Below, in pieces: positions 50,227 to 57,290 of a DNA stretch of 58,512 bases. Within the stretch, counting starts at the first letter, position 1. The number at the start of each line of letters is the position of its first letter. The DNA comes from Armatimonadota bacterium (GTDB taxonomy: Bacteria; Armatimonadota; UBA5829): positions 1 through 58,512 of the forward strand of contig JAMCYN010000141.1 in assembly GCA_023474015.1 (NCBI GenBank), given 5' to 3'. Below the pieces are notes generated by a model. That model searched no databases. It saw nothing but the letters and a program-made list of their open reading frames with translations, and was not told the DNA's origin. The position numbers and the translations under genes are program-made.

Positions 50227-51480
50227 ATGGATGGCATAAGCAATGCTCAGCGCGATGAAATCCGGGGCATGGTGTTCCGTGCCCTGGCGGACACAAAGAT
50301 CACCGACATTCATACGCACGCCTACGACCCTCCCTTCGGCGGTCTGCTCCTGTGGGGGCTCGATGAACTATTGACCTATCACTACCTGGTCGCCGAGACA
50401 TTCCGATGGGTCGATATTCCCTATGATACGTTTTGGAGTATGCCCAAGCGCGAGCAGGCGGACTTGGTCTGGAAGACTGTTTTTCTCGACCATTCCCCGA
50501 TCAGCGAGTCGGGCCGGGGCGTGCTTGCCGTACTCAACGCGCTGGGGCTGGATGTGGCTTCACGCAATTTGGAGGAGTACCGGGCGTTCTTCGACGGATA
50601 CACGGCCGAGGACTACATCGACCGCGTGTTCGAGATCGCGAATATCGAGAGCGTCGTGATGACCAACGACCCGTTCGACGACATCGAGCGGCAGGTGTGG
50701 CTTGCGGGCTTCAAGCGCGATCCGAGATTCTATGCAGCGCTTCGAATGGACGGCCTGCTGAACGCATGGGACACGGCGGTCCCGAAGCTCAACGCCTGGG
50801 GGTATAAGGTCGATAAGAGCTTCGGCGGCCAGACGTGCGCCGAGGTCCGCCGGTTTCTGATGGATTGGATCGAACGGATCGGCGCGCTCTATATGGCCGT
50901 CTCTCTTCCGCCGAACTTCGCGCTCCCCGAGGACTCCCCGCGCGGGCGGCTCTTCGAGGAATGTATATTCCCTGCGGCTAGAGACGCGGGCATTCCCGTT
51001 GGTCTGATGATCGGGGTAAAGAAGCTCTCGAACCCTGAACTGAGGCTTGCGGGCGACTCGGTCGGCAAGTCGAGCATAGATGTAGTCGAGCACATCGCCC
51101 GCCAATATCCCGACATCAAGTTCCTGATAACAATGCTCGCTCGGGAGAACCAGCACGAGCTGTGCGTCGCCGCGCGCAAGTTCAGAAACCTGCACGTGTT
51201 CGGCTGCTGGTGGTTCCTGAACAGCCCGTCATTGGTGGACGAGATTACGCGGATGAGGCTGGAGTGGCTAGGCCTGAGCGTGACACCGCAGCACTCAGAC
51301 GCGCGAGTCCTCGACCAGGTGATCTACAAGTGGGCGCACTCGCTTTCGATCATCGGCGATGCGCTGACGGATAAGTATGCCGACATCGCCGCCACGGACT
51401 GGAATGTGTCCGAAGCGGAGGTCAGGCGGGATATTGCCGGCCTGCTCGGCGGCAACTTCTGGAGGTTTCTGGGGAAGTAG
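50227..51480 (+). CDS. Uronate isomerase-like amidohydrolase
   Basis: The 417-aa protein is similar in layout to glucuronate isomerase-type amidohydrolase barrels: TKITDIHTHAYDPPF (first metal-binding HxH), GYTAEDYIDRVFEIANIESV followed by VMTNDPFDD, LYMAVSLPPNF, and the late segment FLITMLARENQHEL with FGCWWFLNSP. Uronate isomerases interconvert aldo- and keto-hexuronates. The ATG at 50227 is 1 base beyond the transaldolase-like stop, so both are co-expressed. The likeness to uronate isomerase is by pattern only; another sugar-acid isomerase or lactonase is possible. Confidence 0.7.
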   Translation: MDGISNAQRDEIRGMVFRALADTKITDIHTHAYDPPFGGLLLWGLDELLTYHYLVAETFRWVDIPYDTFWSMPKREQADLVWKTVFLDHSPISESGRGVLAVLNALGLDVASRNLEEYRAFFDGYTAEDYIDRVFEIANIESVVMTNDPFDDIERQVWLAGFKRDPRFYAALRMDGLLNAWDTAVPKLNAWGYKVDKSFGGQTCAEVRRFLMDWIERIGALYMAVSLPPNFALPEDSPRGRLFEECIFPAARDAGIPVGLMIGVKKLSNPELRLAGDSVGKSSIDVVEHIARQYPDIKFLITMLARENQHELCVAARKFRNLHVFGCWWFLNSPSLVDEITRMRLEWLGLSVTPQHSDARVLDQVIYKWAHSLSIIGDALTDKYADIAATDWNVSEAEVRRDIAGLLGGNFWRFLGK

Positions 51481-51489
51481 CTGGACCGT

Positions 51490-51562
51490 TGGTCCCGTTG
51501 GTCGGGGGTATTCTTGCCCCCGACCCCGTTACCTATTTCGGGTTTTCGCGGTGAAAATCCCT
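51490..51562. repeat. Palindromic repeat, GTCGGGGGTATTCTTGCCCC family
   Basis: The 24-bp palindrome at 51501-51524 is identical to 48059-48082. A TTTCGGGTTTTCGCG unit follows. The two identical copies flank the transaldolase-like/isomerase-like pair in the same orientation. Confidence 0.75.
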
Positions 51563-51575
51563 TCCCCTCTGCTCG

Positions 51576-52313
51576 CTACCCTATCCGGCCCCGCACTTTC
51601 TTCCAGTCCTTCTTCTCAAGGAAGCTGCCGGGGATATTCGCTTCCATCTCCAGGAACATCTTATATGGTACGGTGAACGAGAGCAGATCAGGCTCCACAT
51701 AGGGCCGCGCTGAGATGTCGAGTATGCCCATTATCGCCTTTGGCATCTCTTTCTGGGCTTCCTGATACGGCAGCAGGAAGAGCGTGTGGCAGCCCGCGCC
51801 GAACTTCACCGAGACGTTTTCCAGGGTCGGACGGTCATAGTTCGCCAGCACGACCAGCGCGGACAACTGATCGGCGTTGGCCAGGAAGCTTACCAACACC
51901 GGGGTTTCGTTCACCAGGTCCACTTTCTCCAACGGCTTGAAGACCACGTATTTGTTGGGAATCAGCATTCTCGGAAGATCATCCACAAATGCCTTCGCCA
52001 GCTCGGGAGTCTTCTTGTAGCCCTCACCCTCGGGGTAGCCCTCGCCGCGACCCGTCGATAGGAAATACTCGATCCCGCCAGGCATGTTATCATAGTTGTC
52101 GCAGAAGCCGAGGCCGATGCCGCCGCCGGGGCAGCCGACGGTCTTGCGGTCAAACGCGGCTACCTTGCCCCTGGCCGCCGCGCTGAACATGGCCACCACG
52201 CAGCCCCAATGCCCTTCGACAAACTGCAAAGCCTCCTCGGGCTTCTGGTCCGCGAGTATGATCGCGACCGGCGAAAACCGGAGTTTCAGTTCATCGGCAA
52301 TTCTGCTTTCCAT
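51576..52313 (-). CDS. DUF169 family protein
   Basis: The 245-aa protein resembles DUF169 proteins: ELKLRFSPVAIILADQKPEE, HWGCVVAMFSAAARGKVAAF, the cysteine-glycine motif VGCPGGGIGLGF, GGIEYFLSTGRGE and GCHTLFLLPYQEA at the C-terminal side. Members often occur in anaerobes and may bind a metal or cofactor through conserved cysteines; the role is unknown. GGAAGGAA lies before the ATG. It is convergent with the isomerase-like gene and separated from holB by a foldback repeat. Confidence 0.75.
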   Translation of the reverse strand: MESRIADELKLRFSPVAIILADQKPEEALQFVEGHWGCVVAMFSAAARGKVAAFDRKTVGCPGGGIGLGFCDNYDNMPGGIEYFLSTGRGEGYPEGEGYKKTPELAKAFVDDLPRMLIPNKYVVFKPLEKVDLVNETPVLVSFLANADQLSALVVLANYDRPTLENVSVKFGAGCHTLFLLPYQEAQKEMPKAIMGILDISARPYVEPDLLSFTVPYKMFLEMEANIPGSFLEKKDWKKVRGRIG

Positions 52314-52332
52314 GGCGTGTTCCTTCCGTTAA

Positions 52333-52453
52333 CCTTGTCATCCTGAGGAGGCACGCGAAAGATCTGCTTTTGGGCCCTCGTGGTAGTTCAGCCCTTCAGT
52401 TCAAAGCAGATGCTTCGCCTTGGCTCAGCATGACAAGACTTATACGTTCGCAT
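52333..52453. repeat. Foldback repeat (CTTGTCATCCTGAGGAGG)
   Basis: The ends CCTTGTCATCCTGAGGAG (52333) and GGCTCAGCATGACAAGACTT (52422) pair, and TACGTTCGCATG follows, as in the copy at 26452-26609. Inner stretches AAAGATCTGCTTTTGGGCCC and CAAAGCAGATGCTTCGCC also pair. It fills the gap between the DUF169 gene and holB. Confidence 0.75.
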
Positions 52454-52474
52454 GGTAGATACCGTGTCACGCAC

Positions 52475-53590
52475 TCACCTGGCCAGTTTCATCATCAGCG
52501 CTTCGGCCACTATCCGCTGGTTTGCGTTCCCGAGTATGCCCCGTTTCGCCCGCAGAATCGCCTCGACCGCGCCCGCCAGCGGCCCCGCGTGCGGGTAGCG
52601 ACTCGCCTGGGCCAGTATCTCGTCCACCCTGTCCAGGTTCACCACCGCCGCCTGCTCGCCTTGCAGCTTGGCGGCAAGCAGGTCACGATACCATACCACC
52701 AGCATATCCAGCGACTCTATTACGGTGTCCCTCGAACCCTTCTTTGCCTGCTTCGCGGGCGCGGGCTCCGAATCCGGGTCTTCATCGGACGCTTCCGGGG
52801 CCGCCGAATCCTTTGATATAAGCACCCCCGCCAGCTTCAGCGCGAGCCATGGGTTTCCTGACGATGCCTTAGACGCTACCTCTATCACCGCGTTCCGCCG
52901 CTCGAAAAAAGCGTCGTTGCCGATCAGATCGATTGCCCGGCCGGGGCAGCCCTGCGAATACGCCGCCAGGAAGTCGGCCTGCTTCCGGTCCAGCCCATGC
53001 TCTTCCACGAGCCGCGCCGCAAGCTCCTCGGCGTTTACCTGGGTGAACCTGACTAATTGGCATCGCGACCGGATCGTCGGCAATATGTTGGCCGCGTTTC
53101 TGAATAGTAGGATGTTGATTAGATAGTCCGGCGGCTCTTCCAGGAGCTTCAGGATGCAGTTCGCGGACTCGTCATTCAGAGTGTCGCCCTGCTCGATAAT
53201 GTTGACCTTCCACCGCCCCCGCATCGGCGCGAATCTCGCCATCTCCCGCATTTCCCGCATCTGGTCGATCTTGGTGTTCTGACCTTCGGGCGACCAGATT
53301 CTCAGGTCGGGGAAGTTGCCGTGATCGATGGCGTGGCAGATCGCGCACGTGTCGCAGGCGTTGCCTGAATTGTCAATCGGAGCGCCAAACTTGTCATCCT
53401 GAGCGTAGTCGAAGGATCGCTCGCAGTTGAGGGTCTTAGCGAACTCAACAGCCGTGAGCGCCTTCCCGGTCCCCTGCAATCCAAGAAACAGATATGCGTG
53501 CGTGGGTTGGCCCTCGCGCACGGCCCGCATCAGCACTCGCTTGGCGGGAGCCTGCCCGATTATCTTATCGAAGCCTATGCGGTCAGACAC
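52475..53590 (-). CDS. holB: DNA polymerase III subunit delta' (HolB)
   Basis: HolB is part of the clamp loader that places the beta clamp on DNA. The 371-aa protein has the AAA+ layout: FDKIIGQAPAKRVLMRAV, a P-loop segment (LFLGLQGTGKALTAVEFAK), zinc-binding cysteines (CDTCAICHAI), the sensor helix DSANCILKLLEEPP (here ESANCILKLLEEPPDY) and the IRSRC motif. The GTG at 53590 overlaps the darA end by 8 bp. Residues about 55-67 (ERSFDYAQDDKFG) come from an interspersed repeat (53391-53426), placed between the P-loop helix and the zinc site. Confidence 0.94.
   Translation of the reverse strand: MSDRIGFDKIIGQAPAKRVLMRAVREGQPTHAYLFLGLQGTGKALTAVEFAKTLNCERSFDYAQDDKFGAPIDNSGNACDTCAICHAIDHGNFPDLRIWSPEGQNTKIDQMREMREMARFAPMRGRWKVNIIEQGDTLNDESANCILKLLEEPPDYLINILLFRNAANILPTIRSRCQLVRFTQVNAEELAARLVEEHGLDRKQADFLAAYSQGCPGRAIDLIGNDAFFERRNAVIEVASKASSGNPWLALKLAGVLISKDSAAPEASDEDPDSEPAPAKQAKKGSRDTVIESLDMLVVWYRDLLAAKLQGEQAAVVNLDRVDEILAQASRYPHAGPLAGAVEAILRAKRGILGNANQRIVAEALMMKLAR
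53391..53426. repeat. TTGTCATCCTGAGCGTAGTCG repeat inside holB
   Basis: CTTGTCATCCTGAGCGTAGT (53390-53409) and CGAAGGATCGCTCGC form one unit of the well-known type 'TGTCATcCTGAGCGxAGTCGAAGGATC'. Its start is shared with the foldback at 52333. It is read in frame inside the holB gene. Confidence 0.75.
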
Positions 53591-53912
53591 GCTCGAACTT
53601 CTCCACATCCACCACGAATATGATCGCCCCGCCGACGCACACTTTGATCGGGTTCATCACCACGGCTCCCGCGCCCAGCGCATCTGGCGGAGGCTGGTTG
53701 ACATACTCTTCTCGCGACGAGCAGCAGCTTCGGATCGTGGCGATCACATCCTCCACCTCCTCCTCGGGCGCGCCGATCAGGATGGTCGAGTTGCCGTCGC
53801 GCATGAACCCGCCGGTGGTGGCGATGGTGGTGAACTGATGCCCCGCCTGAACCAGCGCATCGCTGACCTTATGCTTATCTCTCTCTTGGACTATACTAAT
53901 TACGAGTTTCAA
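53583..53912 (-). CDS. darA: Cyclic-di-AMP receptor (DarA/PstA family)
   Basis: The 109-aa PII-like protein (CdAMP_rec, formerly DUF970) binds c-di-AMP as a trimer. It shows KLVISIVQERDKHKVSDALV, the T-loop region TTIATTGGFMRDGNSTILIG, and EEVEDVIATIRSCCSSREEY. It starts with TTG after GGGAG. The order tmk-darA-holB is known from Firmicutes. It couples c-di-AMP levels to an unknown target; its presence implies that this organism makes c-di-AMP. Confidence 0.92.
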   Translation of the reverse strand: MKLVISIVQERDKHKVSDALVQAGHQFTTIATTGGFMRDGNSTILIGAPEEEVEDVIATIRSCCSSREEYVNQPPPDALGAGAVVMNPIKVCVGGAIIFVVDVEKFERV

Positions 53913-53915
53913 GGA

Positions 53916-54581
53916 CTACTCCCTGCTCCACAGCGATTCGCCGCCGGGCACGCCTTTTTCGATTCTCGATTCTATCACCGACAACGCTTCCCTTGCAACT
54001 TCCTCCAGGGGCTTCGTGGCGTCGATAACCACGATTCGGTCCTTCTCGGCCGTCGCCAGCGCGAGGAAGCCGTTCCTGACCGCCTCATGAAAGGCCAGCC
54101 GTTCGGAGGAGATGCGGTCGCGTTTTGTGTGCCGCGCAAGACCGGCCTCGGCGGGCAGGTCGAGCAGCAGCGTGAGATCGGGCCGGAGGCCGGAGGTGGC
54201 GTAGTCATTGAGCATCTTGACGGTAACCAGATCGATCCCCCGCGCGTAACCCTGATACGCAAGCGATGAATCCGAAAATCGGTCGCAGATCACGATTGCC
54301 CCACGCTCCAGCGCCGGGCGAATCTTTGTATCCACATGCTCAGCCCGCGCGGCCTCGAATAGCAGAAGCTCGGCCCGGTCGGAAATCACGTTCTCCGAGC
54401 CGAGAAGCAGCTTACGGATGCTGTCGCTTAGCGGGCAGCCGCCCGGTTCCGCAGTCACGAAAACCTCGAACCCATCCGCCGCCAGCTTCTTTCTGAGCCG
54501 CGCCGCCAGGCTCGATTTCCCCGAGCCCTCGATGCCTTCGAGGGTTATGAAGAAACCATTCTTTGGTAACGCTTTTCTCAT
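53916..54581 (-). CDS. tmk: Thymidylate kinase
   Basis: Tmk phosphorylates dTMP to dTDP. The 221-aa enzyme has the P-loop in ITLEGIEGSGKSSLAARLRK, the TAEPGGCPLSDSIRKLLL region, ICDRFSDSSLAYQGYARGID (DRY-type motif, here DRF) and the LID segment RHTKRDRIS. The ATG at 54581 is the plausible start; a longer frame from 54680 would add 33 residues (such as NDECRMQNEGTS) that are encoded by an intergenic repeat. No Shine-Dalgarno is visible at either start. The darA start lies 3 bp after the stop. Confidence 0.94.
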   Translation of the reverse strand: MRKALPKNGFFITLEGIEGSGKSSLAARLRKKLAADGFEVFVTAEPGGCPLSDSIRKLLLGSENVISDRAELLLFEAARAEHVDTKIRPALERGAIVICDRFSDSSLAYQGYARGIDLVTVKMLNDYATSGLRPDLTLLLDLPAEAGLARHTKRDRISSERLAFHEAVRNGFLALATAEKDRIVVIDATKPLEEVAREALSVIESRIEKGVPGGESLWSRE

Positions 54582-54589
54582 GGGGGTTA

Positions 54590-54685
54590 GAGATGAATGC
54601 AGAATGCAGAGTGCAGAATGCAGAATGACCTGTGATTGAGAGGTCCCTTCATTCTGCATTCTGCATTCATCATTCTGCATTCCTG
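54590..54685. repeat. Palindromic GAATGCA repeat upstream of tmk
   Basis: Units GAATGCAGAATGCAGAGTGC and GAATGCAGAATGAC (54595-54628) are answered by CATTCTGCATTCTGCATTCA and TCATTCTGCATTCC (54649-54682), with AGGTCCCTTC in the middle. The same centre appears at 20052 and 57250. The element occupies the tmk ribosome-binding region. Confidence 0.8.
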
Positions 54686-56251
54686 CTACGGTCTGAATAT
54701 CCTCACCCGCCGATATGGCTCCGTGCCGACGCTCTCGGAGGTCAGGTCATACTTCTCTACAAGCTGATGCTGCAATCGTCTGAGGAAGCTGGATTGAGGC
54801 TCAAGCTCCTGCGGCTCGCCGGTTTCCATGAGCCTCTGGACCGCATCTTCGACGTTCTGAATGGCATCTTCTTCCTCGTTCGACGGCCCAAGGTGGAAGA
54901 CTTCCCGCATCACGCCGGATATCTGCGCGTAGGTGTTGCTCTTGATCACATACACGGGCAGGCTCCGCCGCTTGGCGTCGGCCAGCATGTTCACGCTCTT
55001 TCGCTCGTGCGTCTTGAGGGTGATCACAGCGTTGGCGTCCTGCATATCTTTCGTGATGTACGCGGGCACTCGCAGTTCCTTTATCGCCCGTTCGAGCCTG
55101 TTCCGGCTGACTCCGTAGGGGAACACTTTTACAATCGCCGGGATCGGGTTCGAGTCGACGATCTCATGCTCGTGCTCGAACTTCGCGGTCGTGGCCTGAG
55201 GACGCGAGGTAATATCGCTCGGTTGAACGACCTCGACCTCACCCTCGGGGTTCCTCACGCGAATCTCAGGCCGAGGCGGCGCGCCGCGCAGCATCTTATC
55301 GACTATACTCGCGACATCGTGGTGGATGGCGAGCTTGTCCATCTCCATAATCTCGATCAGCACGTCGAACGTCGGCGGGGCCTTGCGCTCCAGTACGCTT
55401 TTCTGTGTGCCTCGCCGCTTCGCTTCCTCGTCCGACAGGGTGACCGTCTGAATGCCGCCCACGAGGTCCGAAAGGGTGGGGTTCATAAGAAGGTTGTCGA
55501 GCGAGTTGCCGTGGGCGGTCGCCACGAGCATAACGCCGCGCTCGGCGATGGTGCGGGCCGCGAACGCCTCGGCTTCCGTCCCGATCTCGTCGATGACGAT
55601 GACCTCCGGCATGTGGTTCTCCACGGCCTCGATCATCACCGCGTGCTGCTGGTCCGGCGTCCCCACCTGCATCCTGCGCGCATGGCCGATGGCGGGGTGG
55701 GGGATGTCTCCATCGCCGGCGATCTCGTTAGAGGTATCCACGATCACCACCCGCTTCTTGAACTCATCGGAAAGTATTCGTGCGACCTCGCGAAGCTTGG
55801 TGGTCTTGCCGACGCCCGGCCTGCCGAGCATCAATATGCTCCTGCCGCCCTCGACCACGTCCCGGATGATGTCGATGGTTCCATACACCGCGCGCCCGAT
55901 GCGGCACGTGAGTCCGACTACGCTCCCCTGGCGGTTGCGGATGGCCGAGATGCGGTGGAGGGTGCGCTCGATCCCTGCTCGGTTGTCCTTGCCGAACTGC
56001 CCCACGCGCTCGACCACATAAGCCAGATCCTCCGCCTTGACCGCGATGTCCGAAAGTTGCAGAACCCTCAGCGGGAACCGCGCCTCCGGCTCGCGGCCGA
56101 GGTCCATCACTATTTCGAGCAGGTCCTCGACATCCTCCTGCTCCACCAGCCGCTTTCGCACCGCCGGAGGCAAGACATCGAGAAGTTGCTCCATGTTGTC
56201 AGTGACCCTGAGCTGCTTCATGCCCAGGATGTTTCTTTCAGGCATTGCCAT
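54686..56251 (-). CDS. AAA ATPase, Ycf45 / SpoIIIAA-like, with R3H-type end
   Basis: The 521-aa protein resembles the cyanobacterial Ycf45 and SpoIIIAA-like ATPases. Its centre has the Walker A motif (MLGRPGVGKTTKLREVARIL), VVIVDTSNEIAGDGD, HARRMQVGTPDQQHAVMIEA and Walker B (MPEVIVIDEIGTEAEAFAA), then VMLVATAHGNSLDNLL. The C-terminal part (about 360-521) has KVFPYGVSRNRLERAI, AVITLKTHERKS and a final region consistent with a nucleic-acid-binding R3H-type domain. The role is unknown; RNA- or DNA-linked work is suggested. The ATG at 56251 follows a weak GGAT site. Confidence 0.85.
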   Translation of the reverse strand: MAMPERNILGMKQLRVTDNMEQLLDVLPPAVRKRLVEQEDVEDLLEIVMDLGREPEARFPLRVLQLSDIAVKAEDLAYVVERVGQFGKDNRAGIERTLHRISAIRNRQGSVVGLTCRIGRAVYGTIDIIRDVVEGGRSILMLGRPGVGKTTKLREVARILSDEFKKRVVIVDTSNEIAGDGDIPHPAIGHARRMQVGTPDQQHAVMIEAVENHMPEVIVIDEIGTEAEAFAARTIAERGVMLVATAHGNSLDNLLMNPTLSDLVGGIQTVTLSDEEAKRRGTQKSVLERKAPPTFDVLIEIMEMDKLAIHHDVASIVDKMLRGAPPRPEIRVRNPEGEVEVVQPSDITSRPQATTAKFEHEHEIVDSNPIPAIVKVFPYGVSRNRLERAIKELRVPAYITKDMQDANAVITLKTHERKSVNMLADAKRRSLPVYVIKSNTYAQISGVMREVFHLGPSNEEEDAIQNVEDAVQRLMETGEPQELEPQSSFLRRLQHQLVEKYDLTSESVGTEPYRRVRIFRP

Positions 56252-56346
56252 ATTCTATCCAGTATCCCGAGCGGGCGTGCCGGTCGCCTGCATACTGATT
56301 GTTTTCCACGTCCCCGACTGAATTCCTGCCCAGCCGGGGCCGGGGG

Positions 56347-56437
56347 GAATTTTGAATTGTGAATTTTGAATTTTGAATTGGGGAAGGGATTGGCCCTCCC
56401 TTCAATTCATAATTCAAAATTCAAAACTCAAAATTCG
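56347..56437. repeat. Palindromic GAATTTTGAATT repeat
   Basis: Left units AATTTTGAATTGTGAATTTT and GAATTTTGAATTGG (56349-56382) pair with right units CAATTCATAATTCAAAATTC and AAAACTCAAAATTCG (56403-56436), with GGAAGGGATTGGCCCTCCCT in between. The overall design (tandem units, a GGGAAGGG... CCCTCCC centre, mirrored units) parallels the GAATGCA and GGAGTGCG families. Confidence 0.8.
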
Positions 56438-56439
56438 AG

Positions 56440-57189
56440 TTAGAGTTCCCCCTCTAACTCGTACATGATCACGGCGCTTGCCGCAACCGCCGCTGTTTCG
56501 ACTCTCATGAGCCTCTTGCCCAGCGAGACGCTGATCGCTCCGGCTGATTTCGCGAGCGCAACCTCCTCTTCGGTGAGGCCGCCCTCGGGTCCGATGATCA
56601 AGATCACCGTCTCGGCCTTCTGATTCGCCTGGAGGGCGGATTTGAGCGAGACTCCGCTCTCTTCCTCCCAGGCGACCAGCGCAAGCTGATGGCTGCTGAT
56701 CTCCCCGGCGAGTTCCGAGAACTCTATTATCCCCTCAACCTCCGGCGCTGCCGCGCGCCCGCACTGCTCTGCGGCTTCGGCGGCAATCCTGCGCCATCGC
56801 GCCAGCCTGTCGGCTGATTTCGAGGAGTCGGGGCGGGCAACGGTGCGCTCCGAATTGACGATCACGTATTTTGATATTCCCAGTTCCGAGCACTTCTGAA
56901 CGATAAGCTCAAGCTTATCACCCTTTGGAAGGCAGACCGCCAACGTAACCCGTAGCCGAGGCTCACGCGAGCAGGCATTGGTACCCAATATTCTGGCTGT
57001 TACCTCGTCTTTCGACAGGGCGCTGATCAGGGCATCGTGCTCATTTCCAGTCCCGTCGAGCAGGCAGATGAAATCCCCCTCCTTGAGGCGAAGGACTTTC
57101 GATATCTGCCGAGCCGGATCGCCGGTCAATACAGCCGTACTGCCGTCGATCTGCTCGGGACTAATAAAGAACCGTCTGTGATTGCCCAT
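56440..57189 (-). CDS. rsmE: 16S rRNA m3U1498 methyltransferase RsmE
   Basis: RsmE methylates U1498 in 16S rRNA using SAM. The 249-aa protein has the N-terminal PUA-like domain (HRRFFISPEQIDG... RQISKVLRLKEGDFICLLDG) and the SPOUT methyltransferase domain with the knot motifs AVCLPKGDKLELIVQKCSEL plus ILIIGPEGGLTEEEVALAK and SLGKRLMRVETAAVAAS. The ATG at 57189 gives MGNHRRFF; an earlier start at 57279 would add 30 residues (for example RMKGLRNARSFCILHSAF) encoded by a repeat. It sits downstream of prmA, as in many genomes. Confidence 0.95.
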   Translation of the reverse strand: MGNHRRFFISPEQIDGSTAVLTGDPARQISKVLRLKEGDFICLLDGTGNEHDALISALSKDEVTARILGTNACSREPRLRVTLAVCLPKGDKLELIVQKCSELGISKYVIVNSERTVARPDSSKSADRLARWRRIAAEAAEQCGRAAAPEVEGIIEFSELAGEISSHQLALVAWEEESGVSLKSALQANQKAETVILIIGPEGGLTEEEVALAKSAGAISVSLGKRLMRVETAAVAASAVIMYELEGEL

Positions 57190-57200
57190 AGTTAAGCTCG

Positions 57201-57290
57201 GAATGATGAATGCAGAATGAAGAATGCAGAATGACCTAGCATTGCGAAGTCCCTTCATTCTGCAATCTGCATTCATCATTCTGCATTATC
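57201..57290. repeat. Palindromic GAATGCA repeat between prmA and rsmE
   Basis: GAATGATGAATGCAGAATGA and AGAATGCAGAATGACC (57201-57236) are mirrored by CATTCTGCAATCTGCATTCA and TCATTCTGCATTATC (57256-57290). The prmA frame ends inside it, and the longest rsmE frame starts inside it. Confidence 0.8.

Noticed and set aside
54582..54680. Longer tmk N-terminus from 54680
   Set aside because: The extra 33 residues are a translation of the GAATGCA repeat; the thymidylate kinase fold begins after 54581.
54632..56362. Plus-strand open frame of 576 codons opposite the Ycf45-like ATPase gene
   Set aside because: It has no recognisable motif, is rich in His/Arg/Asp as expected for an antisense reading of a GC-rich gene, and overlaps fully a gene with clear Walker motifs.
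57190..57279. Longer rsmE N-terminus from 57279
   Set aside because: The added residues come from a GAATGCA repeat; RsmE normally begins close to HRRFF.
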